Shown here piece after piece: positions 8,361 through 17,230 of a stretch of DNA of 17,230 nt. Positions within the stretch are counted from its first letter, which is position 1. Each line of letters starts with the position of its first letter. The DNA is from Antrodiella citrinella (lineage: Eukaryota > Basidiomycota > Agaricomycetes > Polyporales > Steccherinaceae): contig SGPM01000461.1 of NCBI GenBank assembly GCA_004802725.1, positions 1 through 17,230 of the forward strand, in the 5' to 3' direction. Made by a program: the position numbers and the translations under genes. A model generated the notes under the pieces. That model did not search any database, had not been told where the DNA came from, and saw nothing but the letters and a program-made list of their open reading frames with translations.

Positions 8361-8922
8361 ATGCCCCGCCAACAGACTCCGCGATCCCGAAGCCGGATGT
8401 TGGCCGACCCGGTGAGTGACCGATCGCAATGATCTGATCGATCGCAGGCGTGCTAACGCGTATGTTAGTTGTCGCTGGATCTCGAACTGGGGATCATGTT
8501 CGGTCCACGGCTCTACACACGGCAGGATCGGGCGACGATGGAAAAGCGGTGGCAGGCGAGGGTGGCGTGCATGGCGGCGAGTAAGGCGGGAGAGTTCGAC
8601 CGGCGAACGCAGTGGATAGTCATCGAGTACGTTGTTTTCCATGTCACGCGCGATTTACAGTCTAACTCGATAGTTCCAGGGATGGGTGGCATCGAACGAC
8701 GCGCGACCGACCGAACGCGGATAGGCGGGAGCACTGCACGGTGCGGGAGATGTGGCGAACTCTACGGGGCACAGCTGTGGAGGGTCAGAGGCGGCACGTT
8801 TACAGGGTGAGGGTTACACAGGTACGTTTTGATATTCGATTGGAGTTGGAACCCTTGCTGATGTCTGATCTGGGGTATTGCAGGAGTTGAGACGGCACCT
8901 CCGCGACCAGCTTCCTATGTGA
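8361..8922 (+). CDS. Small basic hypothetical protein, four exons
   Basis: Exons 8361-8411, 8469-8626, 8680-8821 and 8884-8922 join in frame to give 129 aa. The introns are 57, 53 and 62 nt with GTGAGT, GTACGT and GTACGT donors; the first two have CTAAC branch sites. The protein starts MPRQQTPRSRSRM and is rich in Arg and Trp, with predicted helices (LYTRQDRATMEKRW, REMWRTLRGTAVEG, ELRRHLRDQL). It could bind nucleic acid, but I see no named domain. The first three exons have clean splice signals; the last coding exon is only 13 codons. Skipping the second splice would read on to a stop near 8808, so the C-terminal half is less certain. It lies between family genes 1 and 2 and is unrelated to them. 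Additional 5' exons are possible. Confidence 0.45.
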
Positions 8923-9327
8923 ACAGGTCGGAGGGTCTCATTCGATTGAACTTCCCCTCCTCAGGCGGCGCGTGTACGATTACCGTGATTCCCGGCTGAC
9001 TTCTTGGTATGCCCCTTCCGCCATTCGTTTTTCCGATTCTTCTCCTGTCATTTCTTGTTATCTGTTCACTCGTTTGGTGTATTCTGTGGACGTTCATTTC
9101 TTGGTATACCCCCTCCCTTGCTACCTGTACGGTCGATTGTTAGAATCCCAGACTTCATTGTACAATTGTACATATATCCTAGACCCCATTGTATATACCC
9201 CACAACCCGATGTATCATACCCGCAACAAAATCTATACGAAGCTAGAATGTTATGTATCATAAATACCCATTATTGCAGAGTGTATGCGCATATAGTCAG
9301 CCAATGGAGCAGAGGGGAAAATATTAG
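8923..9327. other. Intergenic region, no gene seen
   Basis: T/C-rich then AT-rich DNA. TTTCTTGGTATACCCCCTCC near 9096 repeats a similar word near 9001 (ACTTCTTGGTATGCCCC). The open frames here are not backed by splice sites or domain features. Confidence 0.45.
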
Positions 9328-9357
9328 TCCGAACATCTTCAAGCGAACATGTCCGGA
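9328..9357. repeat. 30-nt palindromic element upstream of family gene 2
   Basis: Starts TCCGAACATCTTC and ends GAACATGTCCGGA. The change on the left arm (CATCTTC) is not fully matched on the right. A degenerate relative follows at about 9445-9473 (GCGGACATAGTC ... GAATATCATCGGA). Confidence 0.8.
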
Positions 9358-9425
9358 GTTTTGAGAGTACATATGTAAACATTAAGATATATAATAACAT
9401 GTTGGGATGGACACGGTTATCAAGT

Positions 9426-9685
9426 GTTAGAGAGGATATATTGAGCGGACATAGTCAGGCGAATATCATCGGAGTGAAGTTGGCGCAGATAGGATGAGGC
9501 CGGAGCGGAGGTTGAAACGATGATAGTGATGTCATAGAATATGATATACGGGGAAGGTGAAAAGATGGGAAGGAAGATTTGTGATGGGTAAAAATAGGTA
9601 CATTGATGAGGCGAAAATAAGAATTGGCAATGAAAGGTGTGGTATATATGAGGAGGCGAGAATGGGAAAAAAGAGAGCCCAGGTG
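9426..9685. repeat. Upstream flank of family gene 2, copy of 5889-6141
   Basis: Counterpart of the block before family gene 1, in the same order and orientation and about 110 nt before the putative 5' UTR intron donor at 9781. Conservation of a non-coding block of this length suggests either a recent segmental duplication or a shared control region. Confidence 0.75.
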
Positions 9686-9843
9686 GCAGCCTCTTCAAAT
9701 TCCTGAGGATCATAATCGCAACGTCTCCACATTCTTAACGAACTTACTCGCAAAGAGGGCATCAGACTTTCGTTAGTAAGGTGAGTGCGAGAGTGGATGA
9801 CGTCATTGGCACAAATCGTATTGATGGAGTTGAAACGCAGGAC

Positions 9844-11082
9844 ATGGAGTTCAACGACGACTCGGAAATGAGTGAACGGGAGGCCGACGTGGACATGAGT
9901 ACGCGGATCCTTCTGGCGCCGGAAGAAGTGTTAAGAATAGGTGAGAGGAAGACATTGAGGGAGAAGTCATTCGATGATGAGGATGCAAGAATGGTGGAGG
10001 GGGAGCGGATTGAGGAAGACGAGTCGATGGATCAATCGTGGCATCCTGATGCTACGGAAGACGACTTGGAAGTGAGTGTAGCGATAATCAATGACGAGGG
10101 AGGCCGAAAGACTTACGTGATTATGCAGCACGACCGATTTGAGCTGGATGCGGCGAAAGTACGAGGGCGTCGACGACGGACGACATGCGAGCGGATCAAG
10201 GACGCAAGCGAGAGCGGGAGCCTTCGCGAGGAGGTTCGGGTGATCATCTGGCAACGGATGTTTCATGCGAAGGAGTACCGGAAGTGCTTGGACATGATAT
10301 TCGAGAAGCTGAAGGAGATCCGAGCGCTGACTGCGTTCTCGTGCTCGTCGGTGATGCCGCCTGGACCGACGTTGCGTCTGGAGGAGTTGCGACGGTTCTC
10401 TACGACACTGGAACTGCTTCAGCTGTCGAATGTTGCATACCTTCCGAGAGCGTTGAGCGGGTTCGATGGACCGATCCGGTTGGAGCGGTTGAGGAGATAT
10501 GTTGGGCCGGTGATGTACATGCAACAGATAGATGCGCCGGTACTGGAGCGGTTGTTTGTGAGCAGTACGCTTCAGGAGGTGATGCTTGTGGACGATGTGT
10601 TGAAGAAGTTGAAACGTATCAGGCAGGTGGAGGTGTTGTTGACTGGGGGAGTGGAGTCGGAGTATGTGGTGGCTGATGAGACAGACGATGTTTGGATGGA
10701 GGCGACAGCGTTCTTGCTGGAGATGATAAGTAAGTCAGGGATAGCGATTACGCACGCGTGGGCTGTAGTGGTATACGTTACCGCAGAGTTGGAAGTGGTA
10801 AGTGGGGGAACTGTTCATGAGATCGGAAGCTAACTCCGTGTTTCATAGGTGAAACGGCTGCCATGGGTGTTTCGAACTGTGACGGAGTACATGACGGGTG
10901 CACGACTAGTGCTGGTTGTTACGACAAAGCATGAGATACGGTGGTCGGGTAAAGCTGGGACGAATGGGAAAGGATGGGAATATAGTGTGTGGGAGGACGT
11001 GACGGAGGAGAGCGATATGAAAGCGTTGATGAATTACGGCCTGGTAGATGCGGACGGAGAGTATGTTGTTCCCGACGAGTAA
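9844..11082 (+). CDS. Unknown family, member 2 (376 aa)
   Basis: Exons 9844-10071, 10129-10797 and 10849-11082, all phase 0. Introns are 57 nt (10072-10128) and 51 nt. The 57-nt intron has no in-frame stop, so retention would add 19 residues; homology with member 1, whose matching intron carries TGA, argues that it is spliced. Residues 1-76 are acidic (SEREADVDMSTRILL, then DEDARMVEGERIEED). Residues 77-299 are the family core with RGRRRR and MPPGPTLRL; the end is ...VPDE as in member 1. The ATG aligns with that of member 1 and follows a likely 60-nt 5' UTR intron (GTGAGTG at 9781 to GCAG at 9840). The open frame extends upstream through that intron to 9781 but contains no ATG before 9844. 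About seven differences separate its exon 2 from member 1 over the first 430 nt; the rest is clearly diverged. Function unknown. Confidence 0.75.
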
Positions 11083-11158
11083 GGTCGCGATTGTGATTAT
11101 TATATGACGGTAGTAAGGTCGACCCAAAATGGGATGCGATGTGAAGTGTAAACGTACG

Positions 11159-11420
11159 CGGACATATGCGAGCGAACATGTTCGGAAGACATAACGATGA
11201 CGCGGACATACACGAAAGAGGATGTTTGGACGAGTTATGGACGACGTGAACATAGAAGCGGGCATATGCGAGCGATTATGTGCGGCACTGTATGTTCTTA
11301 TGTGGATCGTAAGAAGATAACATGTTCGGAACTCACAACAATCAGAGCGGACATATGCGAACGAAGATGTTCGGAATTCATAATACTCATAGTGGACATA
11401 TTCAATTGAATATGTTCGGA
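11159..11420. repeat. Cluster of five palindromic elements after family gene 2
   Basis: Copies at about 11159-11186, 11202-11230, 11259-11286, 11346-11375 and 11391-11420. The last is the cleanest, with a fully symmetric centre TTCAATTGAA. Others show one decayed arm (for example GGATGTTTGGA). No coding frame is supported across the cluster. Confidence 0.8.
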
Positions 11421-11604
11421 TGACGAAGCACATCAGCGTGTATATACACAGTTCATTATGTGCAGCGACGGGAAGCAATCGATGAGCACAGCTGAGTACG
11501 ATGTCAGTTCTGCGGTGATGGATTTGCGACGGCGATTGAGCAGCATGCCGCGGAGTGGGAAAACAATTGATTGTAGAGATAACAAATGTTATGCAAAAAG
11601 ATAT

Positions 11605-11717
11605 CTTGCACGAAGCGAAGGTATGACGTCCGGTTGTCCCTTGACAAGCGAGCGGTTGTGATAGACCGATTGCATGTAAAGGAAGACAACCGGCGTCATA
11701 CCTTTGCATCGTGCAGG
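11605..11717. repeat. 34-bp inverted repeat overlapping the tRNA-like 3' end
   Basis: The left arm 11605-11638 (AAGGTATGACGTCCGGTTGTC at its inner end) and the right arm 11685-11717 (GACAACCGGCGTCATACCTT then TGCATCGTGCAGG) pair with three mismatches and one extra T in the left arm. The loop is 46 nt. The right arm includes the T-arm 3' strand and acceptor side of the tRNA-like sequence, so the left arm is an inverted copy of that part. Confidence 0.85.
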
Positions 11718-11777
11718 ACTCGAACCTGCGACGTTGCAACGGGAAGCGCCGCGCTCAAACCACTGAGCTAAATTGCC
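11705..11777 (-). tRNA. tRNA-like sequence, probably a tRNA pseudogene or SINE head
   Basis: Read on the - strand, the sequence has a near-perfect internal polymerase III promoter: A box TAGCTCAGTGG, with D-stem arms GCTC/GAGC, and B box GGTTCGAGTCC within a perfect T arm (GCAGG/CCTGC). An anticodon stem can be drawn as GCGGC/GTTGC with a seven-base loop GCTTCCC, but position 33 would be C instead of U, so the anticodon is uncertain. The acceptor halves (GGCAATT and ACGATGC) pair at only two of seven positions. That argues against a working tRNA and for a pseudogene, a recombined tRNA, or the head of a tRNA-derived retroelement. Confidence 0.6.
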
Positions 11778-11802
11778 GACAAAATATAAAGGTTGGTACC
11801 AT

Positions 11803-12019
11803 GTTTTGTGAGGGGGCCGATACAGATGTGATGGAAGTCCGACAAGTGGTCAATGAAAACGGTAGTATTTGGGACCGCGCGAAGACACGAATTTATGGTG
11901 CGATGGAGGGACTGAATGAATTCATATTTGCAATGGTAGGACCAGAGTGGTTCCAGCGTGACGGGATAACGCTAACCGGTCATTTGAAATTGGCATCCAA
12001 GTTGGGATTCAGGACATGA
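11803..12019 (+). CDS. Possible small open frame, 72 aa
   Basis: An uninterrupted frame from ATG to TGA encodes a mixed-composition 72-aa peptide (MFCEGADTDVMEVRQ...LASKLGFRT). AAAATATAAAGG lies about 20 nt upstream. No introns, domain or homologue is apparent, and nothing else in the window resembles it. It could be a chance frame, or an exon or relic of a larger gene. Confidence 0.2.
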
Positions 12020-12021
12020 GA

Positions 12022-12338
12022 TGCGGAAGAAGGCAAGGGAATATGTCCGGAAGGCTATTGGGCAGATTTGAGAAATCCAGTGATCGGAGATTGAACTCTT
12101 CTGATGGCGGCGACTCAGGGTAACCCGTAGACGCCTGAAGTAAATTAGGCGGGAACGCGATTTGATGTGTAAGATTTGAAATTGAATTGGAAGAAAACAT
12201 ATATATATGAGCCTATGGGGCGGGGAATGACGGACTGCATACGACATGAAAAAGCACGCCGCGATTCCGCATAGCGAAAGAGTTGCATTGGATTCAGAGG
12301 TGAATAATTTAATATGAATCATTCGTTCATAGTGATTG
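12022..12338. other. Upstream region of family gene 3
   Basis: A half palindrome ending GAATATGTCCGGA lies at about 12039-12051. A TATA-like run ATATATATAT occurs at 12199-12208, about 130 nt before the ATG. Unlike genes 1 and 2, I find no copy of the shared upstream flank here. Confidence 0.4.
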
Positions 12339-13400
12339 ATGATGTCACAGGAGCAATGGGACGGAGAAATGACAGAAGCCACGTGGAACGGGCATTCCGA
12401 TGTGAGTGGGTTGAGCGTTTAAAAGAAGATAAGGAATTAAATGAAATGGTTGTAGGTGGACCGACTTGAGCTGGATGCGGGTACGCTTGTTGGACCTGAA
12501 TTGCGAACGGTGTCGGAGAGGATAGCGGCAGCGTGCGAGACGAACATGTTGGACCACGTGACTAGTGTGATAATATGGGAACGGATGACGCACCCGCGAG
12601 AGTATCGGCGGTGCGTGGACATGATATTTGCAGAGCTGTACCGCATTGGGTATTTGGAGGTGTTTATCTGCTCACCGATCATGCCGCCGGGACCGACGTT
12701 GCGACTGGACAAGTTGCGTGGGGCATCCACGACACTTACGGAGCTTGGGTTGACTGGCCCCGAGTACGCTCCGCTCGCGTTGTCTGGGTTCAGTCGGCCT
12801 GTCCGATTTGAATGTCTCACGACGTATAGTGGTCCGGCAGCGTATATGCGACGAATGGAGTGCCCGAAGTTGGAAAGGCTGCGTGTCAGCGTGTATGCGG
12901 ACGAAGAATGGCTGTTGTCGGAGGTGGTGGAAGGACTTATGGCGGTAAAGTTGGTGCACTTGCTCGTGGTACCCCGTGAGGATGCGATCGTGTACCATGT
13001 GCAAGCGCATGCTCAGGAATGGCAAAGGAGAGTTGCAGGTATGCTCAATATACTGAGTGGGAGTGGAGTGGTGCGTGAAGGGATGTTGGTTATGGCGTTG
13101 TGGATTGAAAAGGCTTTGTCGATTGTGAGTGGTGATGATGATCAGCAGATGTGATGTGCACTGACTCCTGATTATATTTCGCAGATGCCGTTGATTGAGA
13201 GTATACGGACAGCAATGAAGGAACTGCGAGTGGTGGGAGAGGTATTTCTTCGGACGACGATGCACGACGTGCATTGGCGGAAGGTGACTGTGGAAGATGA
13301 CGATGAATGGGAAGAAGAAGTCGGGGAAAGCGAGAGTAGTTCAGCGGGGATGAGACTGATGTTGAAGCAAGGGCTACGGGTGGAAGAGAGAGCGATATAG
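12339..13400 (+). CDS. Unknown family, divergent member 3 (315 aa)
   Basis: Exons 12339-12401, 12456-13124 and 13185-13400, all phase 0, with introns of 54 and 60 nt at exactly the positions used in members 1 and 2. Exon 2 is 669 nt, the same length as in member 2. The first exon is only 21 codons (MMSQEQWDGEMTEA... ending HSD, matching HSD/HPD in the relatives), so the long acidic N terminus is missing. An in-frame TGA at 12333 supports this start. Shared core features: DRLELDAG, REYRRCVDMIF, MPPGPTLRL, ALSGF then PVRFECL, and YSGPAAYM. Overall identity to members 1 and 2 is low, so it is an older branch. The C terminus differs, being acidic and Ser-rich (DDDEWEEEVGESESSS). Two adjacent ATG codons offer starts at 12339 or 12342. 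Function unknown. Confidence 0.72.
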
Positions 13401-13788
13401 TATAAACCGCGAAGGGTGACAATAAAATTGACATTGTGATGACAAGGGAATGAAACATGTCCGCACGCGCGCAGAGCAGAAGCTTGTCTCGAATAATATC
13501 TGAATAAATATCACACCTCCAAGTATTGTATGAGCTTCTCCCAAAGTGCGGCGTCATGCGATCGAAAACCATCGGAGCATAACATTCATCACCCAGGAAT
13601 GCCACACCCTAGCCAACTTGGTCCGATGATATGCGCGTGATTATCGTCGGAACGTGCAACAAAGTTAACGTAGTTGTAAAGTGGGATCAGGCCACGTCCG
13701 ATGATATTCGCGCGAACATGGTCGAATGATGTATCATTATGACTACGATGAGACAGGGGTGTACAATGGCAGGGCCATGTGTGGTGTC
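13401..13788. repeat. Intergenic region with palindromes 13622-13651 and 13697-13726
   Basis: Both copies begin TCCGATGATAT. The first ends GATTATCGTCGGA and the second GAACATGGTCGAA. The changes relative to the common form (GATGAT for GAACAT, and ATCGTC for ATGTTC) occur on both arms of the first copy, so its pairing is kept. A weaker copy lies at 13836-13864. No gene is supported in 13401-13788. Confidence 0.65.
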
Positions 13789-13796
13789 TATATATA
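13789..13796 (+). promoter_or_regulatory. TATA-like box before the last gene
   Basis: TATATATA is followed by CTGCAGTTCATT. A similar arrangement (TATATACACAGTTCATT) occurs near 11441. It lies about 240 nt before the ATG at 14033, far for a simple promoter, so a 5' UTR intron or another start is possible. Confidence 0.3.
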
Positions 13797-14032
13797 CTGC
13801 AGTTCATTGTCGTCGTTGTTCATCAGATACAGGGCTCGATCATATGCCTACGATTATGTCCGGATGACATACACAGAGAAACTCAGATGTCAAACAAGGT
13901 TTGAGCGGAGACTCATATGGTCAGGGTGGAGTACGAAATTATTGAAGGGGAGATACGACTACAATCACAATGTGATCAACGATCTCAAAGTTACGACTGA
14001 CGAAAATACTCACTCGTACCGTGACTTGAACA

Positions 14033-17000
14033 ATGTCCACAGAACAATTGTCGGAGCCGGGGGCAAACCCGGAAAATCGCAGGGACGAGGACGCTGCTAC
14101 GATCGCCAAGAGGATGCAAGACAATCTCGAACTTGAAGAGCAAGAGTCGCAAGGAGAGGTAAGCACGCTCTTGGTGAGGAATGGGCGGTAATAAGCTAAT
14201 GGTTTCGAGTTCGTTCAACAGCCGAAGGCGATCAACAAGGGGAAAGGACGCGCGATGCAGGTACGTCAGCACATCAGACAATATCTGCACACGTCAGTGA
14301 CAGAGAGACCCACGGTGTAGAAGAAGCAGAAGAAGAAGGCTGATGAGGACGAAGATGAGGATGAAGATGATGAGGACGAAGATATCGCGATGGTACGTGC
14401 TCGTATCGTTCGGCTGTTAATATTGTACTGATCGCCATGGCACCCTCATGCAGTTGGACGCAGAGATGAATCCCGATAGGCAGGAACCGGAAGACGAGGT
14501 AGCGGATGACGAAGAGTATGGAAAATCGCAGAAGGTGAGTACTCAAGAGTCTGCCACATGGCTCAATGAGTTGATGCGAACATATCTCCGTAACACAGAA
14601 GAAGGCGCCAAGGACGAAGAAGGGACGAACCAAGACTTCGGGAAAGAAAGCGGCTGTGGTGCTGAAGAGACCGACGGAGGTTGGTCTTCCGAAGTGGGAG
14701 CAGCAGCAGGCTGAGTTCCGCAAGGAACTTGACGCGGCGACGCTTTTCTACGCCCCGACACTGCTCGTGGAGGGAAAATCAGAGGAATTTCATCTGATTT
14801 TCCGCCGCTACAACCTGCGCCAACCGGAGGAAGGGGGCGTCCTATCGTTGATGAAGTCCTTGGACGAGCAAGTGCGTGAGTGGTGGTCGGAGGACGCGGT
14901 GATATGCCTCGTCGTTCGACCGGAACAAATCTCGAACGCGGACGCGCTCGCTGAGAAACAGAAGACTCCTTTGGCGGACTACACGCAGTACGAGAACATC
15001 GAGTGGAGCCCGGCCCACGCGGAAGAAGAACGACTTGCGCTTGGTGGGCTTCACCGGGCGCGAGCGTTGGAACGACTCCGAAAGAAGTACGATCAGCGAG
15101 TGGAGAGAGCGACGAGACGGGCGACCCGTGTGCAGAACCAGAAGAAGCGTGACCCGGCAGCGGAGGCGGATGCGTTGAATGAGTTGGCGGTTGCGGAGCG
15201 GGACTCGCAGACACTGAATTGGTGGCTGTTCCGAGTGCTCGATCAATGTACGTAGTATCCCATATGGTTGACGGCAGCATGTTGTGCTGAAAAGTTGGCT
15301 TTCAGCCAAGGTTTCCATAGAACTCGCGCAATGGCTTTCGGCGAACACGACGAGGAAGCAGGTCGTCGCACAGGACAGTGAGCAGATGGTGTCGCGCGTT
15401 CGGGAGGCGATGGGCGAGGGCCGCGGAGTGTTCTTGTCGCGAGAGATGGGCTCACCGGAGTGGATGACGGCCATCAAGAAGAACTGCTCGAAGGGAACGA
15501 ACTTGAACGGAGGTCCAGGACAAGTCGGGAAGGCGGTGCTTGTGCCTCCTTGGCTGAGGATGGTGATCTGGCTCCTCCCCTGGTCCTACTACCACACGTC
15601 GGATGTGACGAATCCGAAGATCTGGGTGAGCAGTTACATGAGCGGTGTACCGTCGGTGAGCGTTATTTGGTGTAACAGGGATCGAATTATTGCTGAACTA
15701 CGCTGACTACTTCATATGTATTTTTCCCAGGTGTGGCTTCATTTCATCGAGCAGTGGGCGTTGCAGCTCACATACATGAGTTCGATGGAACCCCTTGACA
15801 GCCACTTCCGTCCGGTACAAATTATCGTTGCATACAGGAAATGGTACAAGTGCGCGAAACGCCTCGTGGAGGCTCAGATGTTACGGTCCAAGGTCAACGC
15901 GTCGGCTGGAGCGAAGAACGGCAATTCCGACGATGAGGAAACTCCGGAGGATAACCCCATCGACCCCGACACCCGCGTCCCAGGAGCTACTGTCCTCCTG
16001 ACCGACGACCAACTGACCAGGTTGAAGAAGATGGCGGCTAAGTGCCGCGAGAGCGACATTATCCAGGGGGTGAGTGACACATACTCTGCTGAAGAAATGG
16101 AGGAACCCGACGTGGATACGGATGCGTACAATGAAGAGATCATGGTGGAGTTGGACCGGCACTTCAACACGATGATGCGCCCGGTCTTGGACGACTTCAT
16201 GTGTCCGGACTCCTTGGAATGGAAAGCTGCTTGGTGGAAGATGACAGATTTCTCATACCAGTACCTGCTGGCGCAGTGGAAGAAATTGGGGTACACCGAA
16301 CCGGAAATGGACATCCTGGAGGCGCGTTGGCTGTGTCAGACATATGTGCGCGAGAGGACGTACTCCCCATATATGACGGATAGTGCCGCGGCGGCGCTGT
16401 ACACCAGTCTCCTTGGTGTCAAGGAGGGTCTGAATTGGGTGAGTGACTACTCTTTTCTTCGTGACCATTCAGAGTGTCGGACCGGACCTGACCCCCCCAT
16501 TCCTTATCATTCACCGTCCGAACATCTTCATTCGAATATCATCGGTCGTTTATGTTCCGCACAACGACCGGACATATGCATTCGAACATCATCGGGTGGA
16601 TATCGCGCTTGTGGTCTTTTGTGGTGCGAACATCCGATGAAGTGCGAGTGCATATGTCCGGTCGTTGAAATGGCGCCCCATTGTCGTTTTTCGATACATG
16701 ACCACTGACTCCCACAATGCAGTTTGCTTTCATGATAGAGCCGTTGTCCTTCACATTGGCTCGAGCAAAGTACGATCCAAACAACGTTGACCCCCTCCAC
16801 ATTGCGATGCAGACATTGACGGAGACGGGACAAATCGCTAGCAAGGAAGATGCCTCAGATGTGGTGAGTGTCAAAATGATGTTCTATTCGTTGTGAGGTT
16901 GTTGACAGACACATTGTCATGATTAGTTTTTCGAGTTCATCCTTCACAACCGGAAATCGCACTTCGTCCCGCTCACTGCGCTGGTGATGAACAACATGGG

Positions 17001-17230
17001 AGGCCCTCTACAGGCGTTCTTGTCTGCGGACAGGTCAACCCTTCTGAAGACGATGACCACGGACTTGGCGCAATTCAAGTCGTCCGACGTCGGAAAATTT
17101 CTTCTCAACTCTAGTGGTGACATCTTTGCGTTGCAGACGGACACGCTCAAAGGCTACTTGAATTCCCTCCAGCTCGCGTACAAGGCTGCAGCAGCCTCGA
17201 AGCGCGCGGGAACGTCGAAGACACCTGCGA
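14033..17230 (+). CDS. Large multi-exon protein of unknown function, 3' end outside window
   Basis: Nine exons join in frame: 14033-14158, 14222-14260, 14321-14392, 14454-14534, 14599-15247, 15306-15655, 15731-16438, 16723-16863 and 16927 to the window end, giving 823 residues with no stop. Most junctions are phase 0; only 15247/15306 splits a codon. An alternative donor for the sixth intron is 15626. The first 131 residues are strongly charged: an acidic run at about 62-77 (DEDEDEDEDDEDED) and a Lys/Arg stretch at 107-131 that resembles a nuclear localisation signal. Residues about 230-310 are Arg/Glu/Ala-rich and likely a coiled coil (RARALERLRKKYDQRVERA). Later parts contain Trp/Tyr-rich globular stretches and further acidic segments. 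I recognise no catalytic motif or named domain. Exons 2-4 are micro-exons of 39-81 nt. Intron 8 (16439-16722) is 284 nt against 58-75 nt for the others. Confidence 0.75.
16517..16667. repeat. Nested palindrome cluster inside intron 8
   Basis: Family copies at 16517-16546, 16568-16596 and 16633-16662. The last two lie in opposite orientation and form a larger hairpin: CAACGACCGGACATATGCA at 16562-16580 pairs perfectly over 19 bp with 16649-16667, extending to about 34 bp with four mismatches (16562-16595 with 16634-16667) around a 38-nt loop. Its position inside an otherwise typical intron suggests insertion of a small non-autonomous element. Confidence 0.88.

Noticed and set aside
13090..13605. 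171-codon frame on the - strand downstream of family gene 3
   Set aside because: It overlaps exon 3 of the supported gene in antisense and runs through its intron and 3' region. Its composition is Ser/Pro/His-rich without a domain.
14543..15280. 245-codon - strand frame opposite exon 5 of the last gene
   Set aside because: It covers the antisense of a well-supported exon and intron and is Pro/Ser low complexity, an effect of GC-rich codon use on the + strand.

Overview
The window looks like nuclear DNA of a filamentous basidiomycete, probably an Agaricomycete. The genes are cut into many short exons by small introns (47 to 78 nt in nearly every case). The introns have GTGAGT/GTACGT-type donors, CTAAC/CTGAC-like branch sites and CAG/TAG acceptors. 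There are no operons or ribosome binding sites. All convincing genes lie on the + strand; one tRNA-like sequence lies on the - strand. A few isolated N bases are present. The species cannot be named from the sequence. All exon joins are my own reading of splice signals and reading frame; there is no transcript evidence.

Left part (1-4845): a pair of adjacent genes lies between two repeat patches. The first gene (740-2892, five exons, 648 aa) encodes a probable Fe(II)/2-oxoglutarate dioxygenase with an HxD...H...R layout like TET/JBP-type enzymes. The second (3024-4104, three exons, 317 aa) encodes a SET-domain protein whose NHDCEPNC core and CxCxxC tail most resemble SUV4-20/KMT5-type histone lysine methyltransferases. 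Both would act on chromatin if the calls are right. The patches on either side (1-392 and 4671-4845) contain variants of the same 36-nt hairpin, so the pair may sit inside a mobile or rearranged unit.

Middle part (5600-13400): three related three-exon genes (6271-7560, 9844-11082, 12339-13400) encode a family I do not recognise. All introns are phase 0, the exon lengths are almost constant, and an MPPGPTLRL motif is invariant. The first two share nearly identical exon 2 halves but have diverged elsewhere, which suggests gene conversion. Their upstream and downstream flanks are also duplicated. A small basic four-exon gene (8361-8922) and a tRNA-like sequence linked to an inverted repeat (11605-11777) lie between family members.

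Right part (14033 to the end): one long gene with at least nine exons encodes an acidic/basic, coiled-coil-rich protein of unknown function. It runs off the window. Its eighth intron is about four times longer than the others because it contains palindromic DNA.

The most unusual feature is a dispersed, roughly 30-nt palindrome (ends TCCG...CGGA, core ACATATTC...GAATATGT). About twenty copies, many imperfect, occur between 5.6 and 16.7 kb, always between genes or in an intron, and I saw none in the first 5.6 kb. They vary in matched ways on both arms and include a 58-bp tandem triplet and a larger nested hairpin.
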